DNA of 64,000 bases from NCBI RefSeq assembly GCF_029767755.1, contig NZ_JARUQS010000001.1:1-64000 (forward strand). Direction: 5' to 3'. The number at the start of each line of letters is the position of its first letter. The stretch's first letter is position 1. Source of the stretch: Thiomicrorhabdus sp. zzn3 (lineage in GTDB: Bacteria > Pseudomonadota > Gammaproteobacteria > Thiomicrospirales > Thiomicrospiraceae). Below are positions 8,285-18,588 of the stretch, in pieces. The notes beneath the pieces are model-generated. The model did no database searches. It saw only the letters and a program-made list of their open reading frames with translations, and was not told the DNA's origin. A program made the position numbers and the translations under genes.

Positions 8285-9601
8285 ATGCGAGTGATCATGC
8301 AAACGGTGTGGATGTTATTTTCAGCAGGCCTGTTGAGTGTATGGAGCCTGCAAGCCTGTGCCTCGGTCGAGATTCAAAGCTGGCAGACCTCCCAAGGATC
8401 TAAGGTGATGTTTGTCGCCGCGCCGGAACTGCCGATGCTCGACATCGAAGTAGTGTTTGATGCTGGCAGTGCGCGCGACGGCGACCAGTGGGGATTGGCG
8501 TCAATGACCGCCTCCTTGTTGGGCACCAAAACGCCAGAACTGAATGAAGAGCAGATATCCCAGCAGATTAACGCCTTGGGTGCCAAAATGGGCGGCGGCG
8601 TCGATCGGGATATGGCCAGTTATTCGATGCGTACCCTAACGCGCGAGTCGATTCTCAAACCGGCCCTGAAGCTGTTTAGCGCGACCTTGACCGAGGCGCA
8701 ATTTGATTCGCAGATTTTTGAACGCGAACGTCAGCGTTTGCTGGTGGGCTTGCGCCAGCAACAGAAGGATCCGGGCGCCTTGGCGCGTAACACCTTCTGG
8801 GAAGCGCTTTATGGCGACCATCCTTATGCCCATCCGATTTCCGGTACCCCGCAAAGTGTTGCGGCGTTGAAGCTTGACGACTTGCGCGCCTTTTACCAGC
8901 GTTATTTTGTCAGTGCCAATGCGACGATTTCGATTGTCGGTAATGTGGAGCGTAAGCAGGCTGAAGTCATCGCCGAACAGCTGTTGAAAGGGCTGCCTAA
9001 AGGAGAGAAGCCGCCGGCGCTGCCGCAACCAAAAGCGTTGCAGAAAGCGGAAAAGCGCGTGATCGAATTCGACTCTTCGCAAACCTATTATCGTCACGGC
9101 CAGATCGCTGTCGAGCGGGGCCATCCGGACTATTACGCGCTGTTCTTGGGTAACCATCTTCTGGGCGGAAGCGGTTTCGGTTCGTTGCTGATGGAAGAGG
9201 TCCGCGAGAAGCGCGGCCTGGTCTACAGTGTCGGCAGCGGTATGGCGCCTTTGAAAGTGCCGGGACCGTGGTTGGCGTATCTGTCGACCAAAAACGACAG
9301 TGCCAATGAAGCGGCACAAGTGGTCAATGAGACGCTTGAAGCCTTTATGAAGCGGATTGACGATACTCATTTTCAGGCGATCAAGGATAACTTAATCGGC
9401 GGTTTCCCGTTGCGTATCGACAGTAACGGCAAAATCATCGGCTATCTTTCCATGATCGGTTTTTACGGCCTGCCGCTGGATTATCTGAAGCAATTTCCAA
9501 AAATCATTGCGTCGCTGAGCAAGGAACAGGTGCTGCAGGCGTGGAAAAAGCACATTCATCCTGACAAGATGGTGACGGTGATGGTCGGTCAGCCGAAATA
9601 A
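8285..9601 (+). CDS. M16 family peptidase-like protein, probably non-catalytic partner
   Basis: The 438 residues have a signal peptide (about 1-27) and both M16 folds. The zinc motif position reads GLASMTASLLGT, so HxxEH is lost. The C-terminal substrate-clamping part is well kept, with RxxRGLVYSV-type residues in EKRGLVYSVGSG. It forms a TAA/ATG junction with the active M16 gene, consistent with a heterodimer in which this subunit helps bind substrate. The signal peptide contains an in-frame CAGGCCTG (8325). Confidence 0.88.
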   Translation: MRVIMQTVWMLFSAGLLSVWSLQACASVEIQSWQTSQGSKVMFVAAPELPMLDIEVVFDAGSARDGDQWGLASMTASLLGTKTPELNEEQISQQINALGAKMGGGVDRDMASYSMRTLTRESILKPALKLFSATLTEAQFDSQIFERERQRLLVGLRQQQKDPGALARNTFWEALYGDHPYAHPISGTPQSVAALKLDDLRAFYQRYFVSANATISIVGNVERKQAEVIAEQLLKGLPKGEKPPALPQPKALQKAEKRVIEFDSSQTYYRHGQIAVERGHPDYYALFLGNHLLGGSGFGSLLMEEVREKRGLVYSVGSGMAPLKVPGPWLAYLSTKNDSANEAAQVVNETLEAFMKRIDDTHFQAIKDNLIGGFPLRIDSNGKIIGYLSMIGFYGLPLDYLKQFPKIIASLSKEQVLQAWKKHIHPDKMVTVMVGQPK

Positions 9602-9648
9602 AGGTGACAACGGCACAACCTCCTCTTTTTAAAGCCGGTTTTAAACTG

Positions 9649-9692
9649 AACAGGCCTGGTCAGAATGTTTTTACCGGGCCTGTTTCTTTTTG
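9649..9692 (+). terminator. Terminator built from two inverted CAGGCCTG-type words
   Basis: AACAGGCCTGGT (9649-9660) pairs with ACCGGGCCTGTT (about 9673-9684) around a 12-base loop, with one G-U pair. TCTTTTTG follows. It lies 48 bases after the M16 pair and just before the convergent symporter gene. Confidence 0.75.
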
Positions 9693-9699
9693 CAGCGGA

Positions 9700-11145
9700 T
9701 CAATGCGAGGAATCCGGCAACTGTTTTTTCGTTAGCAGAACTTGCAGGTCGACGTTTTTGCCTCCGGCGGAAGCGATCAGCAGACCGGACAAGATGCCGA
9801 AGGTAATCGGATAAATATCCGGCAGCCATTTAAAGTAGGAAAAGGTGACAAAGGTGAACAGGCCGGTGAGCACGGTGAGAATGGCGTGATATTGGGTCAA
9901 ACGCTGTTTGAGACCCAGCCACAAAATCAGCGGACCAAAGGCGGAACCGAGCATGCCCCAGGCATCCAGCACCAGACTGAACACGGTTTGATTATTGGCC
10001 AGTGCAATCGCCACCGCCAAACTGAGGACGCCAAAAGTGGCTACTTTGGTGAGCCACAGCGACTGTTGGGGTTCTTTACTCAGGTCGCGTGTCAGGGAGG
10101 CGGAGCAGGAGAGAATCAGCGAATCGACGGTGGACATGGTGGCTGCAAACAGGGCGGCGAGCATGAGACCGGTAAACAGGTCGGGCATCAGTTGCGAGGC
10201 CAGCGTCGGCAACGCCAGTTCGGCATCAAACTGATCGGTGGCTGGAATCAGCAGACGGCTTAACAGCCCGACGCTGATGGTCAGAGCGTAAAACAGAATG
10301 AACCAGCCGTAGTAGTAGAATTGCATCTCTTTGGGTTTGTGCTCTGGATTCAGGGTCATAAAACGGATGACAATATGCGGTTGGCCGATGACGCCCATGC
10401 CGCCAAACAGCCAGCCGGCCACAAAGAGCACCGCGGACCAACCGCTCACATCTTGCGGAAACCAGTGCATATAGTGGTCAGACACGCTGGCAAGCGCTTG
10501 GTAAAGCGCGCTTAGATCCTGCACACCAGGCAGCGCACTGAAGCCAAATACCAGCATCATCAGCATGCCGCTGAGCATCACCAGCGATTGCGCCACATCG
10601 GTCCAGATGGAAGCTCGCAGGCCGCCCACCAGACTGTAAACAAAGATGATGGCCGCAGCGAGCAATATGCCAGTTTCCATCTCCCAGCCGAGCAATACTT
10701 CAGTGGCTTTGGTGCCCGCTTTCAGCTGCGCGGCGGCATAGACGGTAAGCAGCACAATGGTGAGACCGCCGATCAGTTGGCGCAGGCGGTGCGGGTCGGG
10801 TTCGTCAATCCACTCGGAAATCAGGCCGCCAAACGAGTGCACCAGCGGCGACTGTGCCGATGTCTGAATCGACTTGACCGCCCGGCGCTGGGCGATCCAG
10901 TCGCCAAGAATCCAGCCGGTCATCAGCCAGATGGCCGACAGTCCCATGCTGTAAGTGGCACCGATCATGCCGATAAACATAAAGCCGCTGTTATTGGTGG
11001 CCACCGCAGAGAGTCCGACCAGGGCAGGGGAGACACGTTTGCCGGCCACCAGATAATCGGAGGTGGTTTTGCGCGAAAAGAAGTAGCTGGCGACGCCGAT
11101 GAGAAAAAAGAGAAACAGAAATCCCAGAAATGTGGATAAGACCAT
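9700..11145 (-). CDS. Sodium:solute symporter (SSS) family transporter
   Basis: This inner-membrane sodium-coupled transporter has about 13 hydrophobic segments over 481 residues. SSS hallmarks include the N-terminal helix followed by RKTTSDYLVAGKRVSP, SAVATNNSGFMFIGMIGATY and GWLFGGMGVIGQPHI. Overall it resembles PutP (proline/sodium), but the substrate cannot be fixed from sequence alone. The ATG at 11145 is used as start. A GTG at 11157 is possible, and neither has a clear ribosome binding site. It is monocistronic and convergent with the M16 pair. Confidence 0.87.
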   Translation of the reverse strand: MVLSTFLGFLFLFFLIGVASYFFSRKTTSDYLVAGKRVSPALVGLSAVATNNSGFMFIGMIGATYSMGLSAIWLMTGWILGDWIAQRRAVKSIQTSAQSPLVHSFGGLISEWIDEPDPHRLRQLIGGLTIVLLTVYAAAQLKAGTKATEVLLGWEMETGILLAAAIIFVYSLVGGLRASIWTDVAQSLVMLSGMLMMLVFGFSALPGVQDLSALYQALASVSDHYMHWFPQDVSGWSAVLFVAGWLFGGMGVIGQPHIVIRFMTLNPEHKPKEMQFYYYGWFILFYALTISVGLLSRLLIPATDQFDAELALPTLASQLMPDLFTGLMLAALFAATMSTVDSLILSCSASLTRDLSKEPQQSLWLTKVATFGVLSLAVAIALANNQTVFSLVLDAWGMLGSAFGPLILWLGLKQRLTQYHAILTVLTGLFTFVTFSYFKWLPDIYPITFGILSGLLIASAGGKNVDLQVLLTKKQLPDSSH

Positions 11146-11528
11146 AAGTGCAAGCACCGTTTGTGAGTGTGAGTTAAGCTAAGTTGTTTGCTGTTATCTT
11201 TACCAGGCAGGAAAAACGCCGTTTTTGCCTGTTTTGCCTGTTGAGTGTTTTCGCGTCCGTAGGACGCAAGGCTAACCGGATCCACCAGATCAACGGATAG
11301 TGGATGAACATTGAGCAGCGTGGCTGCCGAGACAAAGCGTACATTGAATGCGCTTTGCATCACTTTGCAAAAAACAGAACCCATCTTAAAGGTTCTGCGG
11401 CGTGATTGCCAATCGGGTTGCCGAAAACCGGTGTATCGTCGTCGTTCTACGGCTTGGATTTACCTAGAAAATAAGCAGGCCTGTTCACTGTCTATTGACT
11501 GTCTATTGAGTAGCCAAAATTCGCTTGT
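11146..11528. other. Non-coding gap with a hairpin and a CAGGCCTG copy
   Basis: I see no convincing gene here. An imperfect inverted repeat at 11204-11231 (CAGGCA and AAAACG facing CGTTTTTGCCTG) is followed by GCCTGTTTTGCCTGTTGAG, which looks like decayed copies of the CAGGCCTGTTGAG word. An exact CAGGCCTG lies at 11476-11483. The gap holds the unidentified promoter of the symporter and the 3' end of the glycosyltransferase transcript. Confidence 0.5.
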
Positions 11529-12578
11529 TTAGGAGATCAGCGATTTGTTTGGCGGCAGCGGTTTCGTTTCGATCTCAAGTGTTTCAGGGAAAGGCGACAG
11601 GGCGGCAACAAAGGTCTCTGCGCAGGCTTGCCAGCTAAATTGCAGTGCATAGTCGCGGCACGCTGAATGGTCTAGAGTCAGGGCCTGGTGAATGGCTTCT
11701 TGCAGATCGTCAGCCATGACACCCGTTTGTGGGGTGAGGATGTCAATCGGCCCGGTGGTGGGATAGGCGGCGATCGGCGTACCCGCTGCCAGCGCTTCAA
11801 GCATGACTAATCCATAGGTATCGGTTTTGGAGGGAAAGACAAATACGTCGGCGCTGGCGAACTGCTGCGCAAGCGGGATGCCGCTGAGTTTGCCGACAAA
11901 ATGTGCATTTGGAAACTGTTTTTCCAGCAGCGCTTTATCAGGACCGTCGCCGACCACCACCTTGCTGCCTGGCAGATCCAGTTTTAGGAATTCCGGCAGG
12001 TTTTTTTCCACCGCGACGCGCCCGACGTAGAGGTGGATGGGGTGCGGCCACGGTTGCTCTATTTTATGTTGCGGTGTGAATAACGCAGTATCGACTCCCC
12101 GGTTCCATTTGAACAGGTGCTCAAAGCCGCGCTGGCTTAGATCGTCGATTAAAGATTGGGTGCTGACCAGAGTATGCTTTGCCGGAGCATGAAACCAGCG
12201 CAGCAACGCATATCCCAGGCCGACGGGGATAAAGGGCAGGCGTTTATTGAGGTACTCGGCAAATTTGGTGTGAAACGACGTGGTAAACGGTCGGTTACGG
12301 CGCAGGCACCACGCCCGGGCCCGCAACCCCAAAGGACCTTCGGTCACAATATGAATGGCGTCGGGTTGAAATGCACGGATATGTTTGTCAAAGCCGTTGG
12401 CTCGCCAAGTTAATGGGATTTCTTTATAACCGGGCATAGGAATGGTTTGATAAAGACCGGGGTGCAATACCTTGACCGTGTGGCCGAGTTTTTCAAGCTG
12501 GCTAATCACTTGAGTCATAGTGGTGACGACGCCGTTGGTTTGTGGAACCCAGGCATCACTGACAATTAAGATCTTCAT
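11529..12578 (-). CDS. GT4-type glycosyltransferase
   Basis: This GT-B fold enzyme transfers a sugar from a nucleotide-sugar, probably to a lipid or polysaccharide. The N-terminal domain opens with MKILIVSDAWVPQTNGVVT and a glycine-rich acceptor loop. The C-terminal domain has LYVGRVAVEKNL, VVVGDGPDKALLE and the EX7E-type donor segment GLVMLEALAAGTPIAAYP. At 349 residues it is close to the alpha-mannosyl/glucosyltransferases of the MgtA/PimB type, but donor and acceptor are unknown. There is no linked cell-surface cluster. Confidence 0.85.
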   Translation of the reverse strand: MKILIVSDAWVPQTNGVVTTMTQVISQLEKLGHTVKVLHPGLYQTIPMPGYKEIPLTWRANGFDKHIRAFQPDAIHIVTEGPLGLRARAWCLRRNRPFTTSFHTKFAEYLNKRLPFIPVGLGYALLRWFHAPAKHTLVSTQSLIDDLSQRGFEHLFKWNRGVDTALFTPQHKIEQPWPHPIHLYVGRVAVEKNLPEFLKLDLPGSKVVVGDGPDKALLEKQFPNAHFVGKLSGIPLAQQFASADVFVFPSKTDTYGLVMLEALAAGTPIAAYPTTGPIDILTPQTGVMADDLQEAIHQALTLDHSACRDYALQFSWQACAETFVAALSPFPETLEIETKPLPPNKSLIS

Positions 12579-12765
12579 CGCTCATCCTTCTTTATTGCAC
12601 TTATTATGCCCTTCAAAAGGCCGAGTTTTTTTTCATAAAGATGAAGGTTTTACGACATTTTTTCATAAAGGCGTTGTGCGTACGCAGGGTTGTCATGAAT
12701 CTTTAAATAAATAAGTGTTTCCTTGTTTAGGCTGGGTATAATCTTTTATAATCAATGCATAAAAA

Positions 12766-15642
12766 ATGCCCGGGATTTCAATGTCACCCCCTTCCTATCA
12801 ACCGAACTTTAAACAGCTCGAAGAGCGGCTTGGCGAGAAAAGCTTTTTCTATTCGCATGACCCTCGCGGCGTCTTTACTTACGTGAGTCCCTCCATTGTC
12901 AGGGTGCTCGGCTACAGTCGTGAAGACTTTTTGCATCACTATGAAACCTACATGAGCGATCACCCTGAGAATAAAAGGGTGGTGAAATATACTGAAATGT
13001 CGCTTTCAGGGCAGCAGCCCCCTTCTTACCCGGTTCAAATATTGCACAAAAACGGTGAGCTTAAATGGCTTCAGGTTGAAGAATTTCCGGTCTTTGACGA
13101 TAAAGGAAAGGTGGTTTCTGTTGAAGGTATGGCCACAGATATCACCAAATATAAGACGGCGCTTGAAGAACTGGAAAAGCAGACGCAACGATTAGAGCGT
13201 GCCCAGCGCATGGCGCATATTGGCAGCTGGGAATCGGATTTTTCAACCGGTAAGCTGTATTGGTCTGCAGAAGCGTTTCGTATTTTTGAATACGACCCGG
13301 AAAAACACATTCCTTCCAATGAACTGTTTTTGGCTCGCATCCACCCCGATGATAGAGCGGCCGCCGATAAGGCGTACCAAAACTCACTCGAAGATCAGCG
13401 GCCGTACCGGATGGAACACCGCCTGTTAATGGATGACGGGCGCATCAAGTACGTTCTGGAAGAGTGTGAAACGATTTTTGACCCAGATGGTCGTCCTTTG
13501 ATCTCCAATGGGACGGTTCAGGATATTACCGCTTATCGAATTGCCAAGCAGCAGGTACAGCGTGAGCAGGCGCTGTTGGCTGAAACTGAGAGTATCGCTC
13601 ATATCGGTTCGTGGGAACTGGATTTGAATACCCAAGATGTATGGTACTCGGCCGGCTGTTTACAGGTTCATGGTTTTGAATCGCATACAGAGGTCAAGCG
13701 CGAAGATTTCTTAGCTCAGGTTCCAGAAGGGGAGCGGGAGGCCATCGAATCGGCGATGGAAAGAGCGATTCTCACCGGAAAGGAAACGACAGTCATTCAC
13801 TCGATCACCTTGGACGATGGCACGCAGCGCTACCTTCGTCACAAGTCATTGGCGCGTTATGACGACCACGGCAGACCGGTTCGTTTAGTGGGCACCTCCC
13901 AGGACATCACCGAGCAATACTTGGCTGAAGAGCGTGTCCGTGAACAAAAAATGCTGTTGAAGTCGGTGATGAATGCCTCGCCGGATTTGATCTTTTACAA
14001 GGACCCGCATGGAGTTTATAGAGGGTGTAACCAGGCGTTTGAGGCGTTTACCGGCAAAAGGGAAGAAGAAATTCTCGGTAAAACCGATTTTGACCTGTTT
14101 GATAAGTCGATCGCGGCCTTTTTCAGGGAGCAAGACTTGGCTATGTTCAAATCAGGCCGTCCCCGTCAGAATGAGGAGTGGGTGACCTACCCGGATGGCA
14201 GTCGGGTGCTGCTGGATACCGTTAAAACTCCTTTTTACAGTGAAGAGGGGACCTTATACGGTTTGATGGGGATTAGCCGAGACATTACTTCACGAAAAGA
14301 AGCGGAAGCGAAACTCTATCACTTGGCTCACCACGATCAGCTGACAGGGTTAGCGAATCGTCAACTATTCAGTAACTTGTTACTGCAGGCGATTGCGCAA
14401 AGTGCACGCGAGTTACAGAAGTTGGCGGTGCTGTTTATCGATCTGGATCACTTTAAACAGATTAATGACTCTTTAGGGCATTTGACCGGAGATAAGATTT
14501 TAGAGCAGGTCGGAAACCGCTTGCAGGGTGTTGTGCGTCAATCGGACAGTATGGCCCGTTTGGGGGGCGACGAATTTGCGCTATTGGTGCGTAATCTGAA
14601 AGAACCGGAAGATGCGGTTTCAATCGCCGGCAAAGTGTTGGAGGTGTTAGGCCAGCCTTTTGATGAAGGTGGGAATAAACTCTACATTGGAGCGAGTATT
14701 GGAATTAGCGTTTATCCCCAGGATGGCGATACTCCGGAAATCCTGTTGCGTAATGCGGATGCCGCTATGTACCATGCCAAAGCCAGCAATCGCAATACCT
14801 ATGCCTTTTATACGGACCGATTGACGCAGGTTGCCTTTGAACATATTCAGCTCGAATCGGAATTGCGTCGCGCCATTGAGGGTGAAGAGTTTGAAGTCTA
14901 TTATCAGCCCAAACTGGAATGTCAGAGTGGCCGTATTGTCGGCGCCGAAGCCCTGATTCGTTGGAATCATCCGGAAAAAGGTCTGCTCTTGCCGGGTTCG
15001 TTTATCCAAGAGGCGGAAAGAAGTGACCTGATTATTCAGATGGGAGAGTGGGTGCTGGAGCAGGCCTGTGCACAAAACACCCGTTGGCAGCAGTTGGGTC
15101 TGAATCCCGGCAAAGTGTCAGTCAATCTGTCTGGAAAACAGATTGCGCAAAGTGATCTGGCGAAAAAAGTCATTCAGGTTCTTGATAAGACGGAGTGTCA
15201 GCCAGAGTGGCTCGAGCTGGAAATCATTGAGCGTTTTGTCATGTCGTCACCAGAGCAGACGCTCAAAGTGCTGGAGGAACTCCATAAGCTCGGCGTGCAT
15301 TTTGCGCTGGATGATTTTGGGATTGAGTACTCGTCGTTGACCTACCTGAAGCAGCTGCCGTTAAACACGCTTAAGATCGATTATTCGTTTGTGCGGGATA
15401 TTCCAGAAGATGCAAATGATATGGCCATTGTTGAGGCCATTCTTTCTCTGGCACAAACCTTTGGGTTTCATACGGTGGCCGAAGGGGTGGAAAGAGCCGA
15501 GCAGCTTGAGGTATTGCATAAAGCCGGTGCGCAATATGTGCAGGGCTTTTTGTTCAGTAGACCCTTGCCGGCAGCTGAATATGAAGTGTTGTTGAGCAAG
15601 CAGCAAGCCGGAGAGCTTTTGCAATATAAAACCGTCGAATAG
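12766..15642 (+). CDS. PAS(x4)-GGDEF-EAL cyclic-di-GMP signalling protein
   Basis: It is a bifunctional candidate for making and degrading cyclic-di-GMP, with no membrane segment and therefore cytoplasmic. Four PAS/PAC modules occupy about residues 15-510, three of them ending in DITxYxxA/DITE-type linkers. GGDEF follows at about 600-604 with the inhibitory I-site RQSD five residues before it, and EAL at about 727-729. The EAL domain keeps NLS, the catalytic DD, LKID and AEGVE. Its loop-6 motif reads DDFGIEYSSL instead of DDFGTGYSSL, which may lower phosphodiesterase activity. Two TATAAT boxes (12737, 12747) precede it. The ATG at 12781, behind GGGA, is an alternative start. Confidence 0.93.
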   Translation: MPGISMSPPSYQPNFKQLEERLGEKSFFYSHDPRGVFTYVSPSIVRVLGYSREDFLHHYETYMSDHPENKRVVKYTEMSLSGQQPPSYPVQILHKNGELKWLQVEEFPVFDDKGKVVSVEGMATDITKYKTALEELEKQTQRLERAQRMAHIGSWESDFSTGKLYWSAEAFRIFEYDPEKHIPSNELFLARIHPDDRAAADKAYQNSLEDQRPYRMEHRLLMDDGRIKYVLEECETIFDPDGRPLISNGTVQDITAYRIAKQQVQREQALLAETESIAHIGSWELDLNTQDVWYSAGCLQVHGFESHTEVKREDFLAQVPEGEREAIESAMERAILTGKETTVIHSITLDDGTQRYLRHKSLARYDDHGRPVRLVGTSQDITEQYLAEERVREQKMLLKSVMNASPDLIFYKDPHGVYRGCNQAFEAFTGKREEEILGKTDFDLFDKSIAAFFREQDLAMFKSGRPRQNEEWVTYPDGSRVLLDTVKTPFYSEEGTLYGLMGISRDITSRKEAEAKLYHLAHHDQLTGLANRQLFSNLLLQAIAQSARELQKLAVLFIDLDHFKQINDSLGHLTGDKILEQVGNRLQGVVRQSDSMARLGGDEFALLVRNLKEPEDAVSIAGKVLEVLGQPFDEGGNKLYIGASIGISVYPQDGDTPEILLRNADAAMYHAKASNRNTYAFYTDRLTQVAFEHIQLESELRRAIEGEEFEVYYQPKLECQSGRIVGAEALIRWNHPEKGLLLPGSFIQEAERSDLIIQMGEWVLEQACAQNTRWQQLGLNPGKVSVNLSGKQIAQSDLAKKVIQVLDKTECQPEWLELEIIERFVMSSPEQTLKVLEELHKLGVHFALDDFGIEYSSLTYLKQLPLNTLKIDYSFVRDIPEDANDMAIVEAILSLAQTFGFHTVAEGVERAEQLEVLHKAGAQYVQGFLFSRPLPAAEYEVLLSKQQAGELLQYKTVE

Positions 15643-15691
15643 GCCTGTTGAGTTTAGTTTTGAGAGCATTGGCGGACAGAAATCTATCATA

Positions 15692-15719
15692 AAAAAGCCC
15701 GGTCAGAACCGGGCTTTTT
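15692..15719. terminator. Bidirectional terminator between EAL protein and chemoreceptor
   Basis: AAAAAGCCCGGT and ACCGGGCTTTTT form a 12-base stem with loop CAGA. A and T tracts flank both sides, serving the two convergent genes. Confidence 0.88.
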
Positions 15720-15737
15720 ATTTGTGTGAGTTTCTAT

Positions 15738-18338
15738 TTAAAACTCTTCCCACTCATCGGGATTGTTGGCCACAGGCTTTGGCGGCGGAGGCGTTTGCTC
15801 TACGGGCTTTTTCTCTGGCGGTGACGGTGTCGTAGCCTTTGTCTCGGCCGTTTTGCTGGTCACCGCGGCCTGAACCGGTTTTGCCGGTGCTGGAATGTGT
15901 CTTGTGGGTTCTGCGGTCAGACCGCCGGGGATTTTAAACTGACTGACAATTTCCATCAGTGACGAGGCTTGCTCCTCCAGGCTGGTTGAGGCCGCCGCGG
16001 TTTCTTCAACCAAGGCGGCATTCTGCTGGGTGGCGGAGTCGATATTGCCGATGGCCTGGTTCACTTGGGAGATGCCTTGAGACTGTTCATCCGCGGCTAC
16101 CGAGATTTCGGAGACAATATCGGAAACCTGCAGAATGGCTTGATTGATCTCTTTCAGTGACTCCCCGGATTGGGCAACCAGTTCCGATCCCCCCTTAATC
16201 TGTTCCGAGGTGTTTTCAATTAAGTTTTTAATGTCTTTGGCCGATTCGGCCGACTTTTGTGCCAAGGTACGAACCTCACCGGCCACCACGGCAAAACCGC
16301 GACCGTGCTCACCGGCACGCGCCGCTTCTACCGCCGCGTTCAAGGCCAGAAGGTTGGTCTGGAAGGCAATGCCATCGATGATGGTGACGATGTCAGAAAT
16401 CTTGGCAGATGCTTCGCTGATATTTTCCATCGAGGTAATGGTTTGATCCATGACTTTAGAGCCTTGTTCCGCCGCCGTTCGCGCATTGGTCGAAAGCTGG
16501 TTGGCATGTTGAGCATTGTCGGTGGTTTGGCGAATTGCGGAGGCCATCTCTTCCATCGATGCCGCCGTCTCCTCCAGGGAAGCCGCCTGGTTTTGGGTAC
16601 GCTCCGACAAATCGTTGGTACCTTGTTCGATCTGTTGCGAGCCTTCTTGAACGCTGCGCGCCGCTTCCATAACACGCGCAACCGCTTGGGCGGTTTTTTC
16701 CATACCGCTGTTCAGAGAGTCGGCCAGCTGTTTCAGTTGCCCTTGGTATTGACCATTCACACGTCCGGTCAGGTCACCTTCACCTTGAGCCGCCATAATG
16801 GCGGATACTTCATTGATCGCCGCTTCAAGCTTGTCTAGGGATTGGTTAACGTTGTTTTTCAGCTCGTTCAGATCGCCCGGCATTTGCGCATTGACACGGT
16901 GATTGAACTCACCGCTAGACATACCGTCCATGACGCTTTGAATCTCTTGAATCGCAGCGTTTAAGCTGTGCATGGTGCTGGCAGACTGTTCTAGTAGGCG
17001 GCGATAGGTTCCTTGTACATCGTCATTAATCTGTACCTGATGGCTGAAATCGGCTTCGCTCAGCGAGGTCAGCGCGGCCTGCAACGCATTCATGGCTTCA
17101 TTAACTTGGCTTTGCGACTGGTTGATGCCATCTTTCAGCCTCAGCAGGTCACCATTGTACTCGCCTTGCATCGGCTGGCTGCAATCGCCCTGCGCCATGC
17201 GCGCCATGGTGGCGTTGGCCTCTTGAATCGCCTGTTGCAGACTTTCCAGTAACCCATTTAGGGCCTGTCCGGCCATTGCGACTTCACTGCGGCCTTCGGC
17301 ATCCACGCGCTGGCCAAAGTCCCCGCTCTGTTCTACTTTCGCCATGATTTGCGCCATCTGGTTGACCGGGCGGGCTATGACGCGCGTAATCACCAAGGCA
17401 ATGATCACACCGAAAATGACGGCAATGGTTGAAATGGCGATAATCACATTGATTGCCGATTCATTATTCGCCTGAATTTGTGGCCCCAGTGTATCCTGGT
17501 CTTTCTTCACCGAAAGCTTGATCTCTTCCGACAGGTTAGCCACCTTTTCACCCAGCGGAATAAAGCCTTCTTTGAATTTGACATTACGCGTTTCAATGGT
17601 TTGCACCATTTGATCAAAGGCATTGATATAGCCTTGAAGCAAAGCGCTGGCTTGGGTTGTCAACCGAGACGCTTCATCGCCCAAAGCGCTGGATTGCATC
17701 AGTTCAAGCTGCTGAGAGGTAATGTTGAATTCCTGTTTGGCGCGCTTGGCGTCATCGGCACTGTTGGTGTCCATAAATTTTAGAGCGTAAATGCGCCCAA
17801 GCAGGAGGTGTTCTTGAGTGTTTGCCGCCAAAGTGCTGAGATTTAGATTGGCTGAATTTTCTGCAATCTCAATCAGGCGACTGACCTGACTGCGCATTTT
17901 CGGCCCGTTAACGTTCATGGTATTGTGCAGCAGATCGTCGCGTTTCGCCATCAACTCAAAGCTGTCGGACGCCAGGGTTTTGTATTCCGCGAGACTGGCC
18001 AGGATTTGATCGGACATCGCCTTTCTTTCTGGGTTTTGCAGGTTTTGGTTCTGTTCTAGCGCAATCTCTTCAATTGTGGCCAGACGTTTTTCATATTCAT
18101 CACGGTATTTTTTATCGCGGGTCTGCACGTATTTATTGGCCGCATCGTTAGCGATGAGGATATTGGCTTGAACTCGACCGGCATTAAGGCTGTCAAGGGC
18201 GAAGCCACGGTAGTGGGAAAAATCATCTGCGGCTTTTTGGAAGGTCATAAAACTGTTAATGGCGAACAGTACCAGAAGTAATACGACCAGTCCGAAGCCC
18301 AGTCCGAGCTGCTGGCCAATTTTCAGATTTTTAAGCAT
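15738..18338 (-). CDS. Methyl-accepting chemotaxis protein with poly-HAMP array
   Basis: This is a chemoreceptor of the inner membrane. TM1 (about 9-30), a helical periplasmic sensor of four-helix-bundle type (31-294) and TM2 (295-318) are followed by a canonical HAMP (about 319-372). Four further HAMP-like repeats follow between 373 and 560, with GDCSQ, ADFSHQV, GEFNHRV and GDLTGRV at equivalent positions. The cytoplasmic signalling hairpin contains [20 protein letters not shown] (663-682). After a Pro/Lys-rich tether the protein ends in WEEF, resembling the NWETF pentapeptide that binds CheR/CheB. It has 866 residues. The ligand is unknown. Confidence 0.94.
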   Translation of the reverse strand: MLKNLKIGQQLGLGFGLVVLLLVLFAINSFMTFQKAADDFSHYRGFALDSLNAGRVQANILIANDAANKYVQTRDKKYRDEYEKRLATIEEIALEQNQNLQNPERKAMSDQILASLAEYKTLASDSFELMAKRDDLLHNTMNVNGPKMRSQVSRLIEIAENSANLNLSTLAANTQEHLLLGRIYALKFMDTNSADDAKRAKQEFNITSQQLELMQSSALGDEASRLTTQASALLQGYINAFDQMVQTIETRNVKFKEGFIPLGEKVANLSEEIKLSVKKDQDTLGPQIQANNESAINVIIAISTIAVIFGVIIALVITRVIARPVNQMAQIMAKVEQSGDFGQRVDAEGRSEVAMAGQALNGLLESLQQAIQEANATMARMAQGDCSQPMQGEYNGDLLRLKDGINQSQSQVNEAMNALQAALTSLSEADFSHQVQINDDVQGTYRRLLEQSASTMHSLNAAIQEIQSVMDGMSSGEFNHRVNAQMPGDLNELKNNVNQSLDKLEAAINEVSAIMAAQGEGDLTGRVNGQYQGQLKQLADSLNSGMEKTAQAVARVMEAARSVQEGSQQIEQGTNDLSERTQNQAASLEETAASMEEMASAIRQTTDNAQHANQLSTNARTAAEQGSKVMDQTITSMENISEASAKISDIVTIIDGIAFQTNLLALNAAVEAARAGEHGRGFAVVAGEVRTLAQKSAESAKDIKNLIENTSEQIKGGSELVAQSGESLKEINQAILQVSDIVSEISVAADEQSQGISQVNQAIGNIDSATQQNAALVEETAAASTSLEEQASSLMEIVSQFKIPGGLTAEPTRHIPAPAKPVQAAVTSKTAETKATTPSPPEKKPVEQTPPPPKPVANNPDEWEEF

Positions 18339-18403
18339 TTGACTACCTCTTTGTAAGTAAAAATACCGCTTTTTTAATGACTTAGCGTGCTTTTAGTATA
18401 TAT

Positions 18404-18428
18404 GCCCAATACGTTACCATAATTGGGC
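18404..18428. repeat. Inverted repeat GCCCAAT/ATTGGGC upstream of the chemoreceptor
   Basis: GCCCAAT (18404-18410) and ATTGGGC (18422-18428) are embedded in matching TATAT flanks, with an 11-base centre. It lies 66-90 bases upstream of the chemoreceptor ATG. It could be an operator; no known regulator site is recognised. Confidence 0.45.
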
Positions 18429-18588
18429 AATATATCCATTTTTGTGTGGTTATTTTGGATTATTTATATTTATGTTTTGCATAAACAAAGAGGAATCTTG
18501 AAGTAAAAAACTCAGCAGGCCTGTGGTTTTGATGTCAGCATTTTGCTGTTAGCATGAGGGCAAAGAGTTCTAGAGAGAGTAATGGGCT

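Noticed and set aside
8636-9370. A long minus-strand open frame (244 codons) opposite the second M16 gene
   Set aside because: It mirrors the codon bias of the real gene, has no recognisable motif or ribosome site, and lies wholly inside a clear M16 coding region. The same reasoning removes the antisense frames at 10588-11139, 26528-27217 and 50427-51221.
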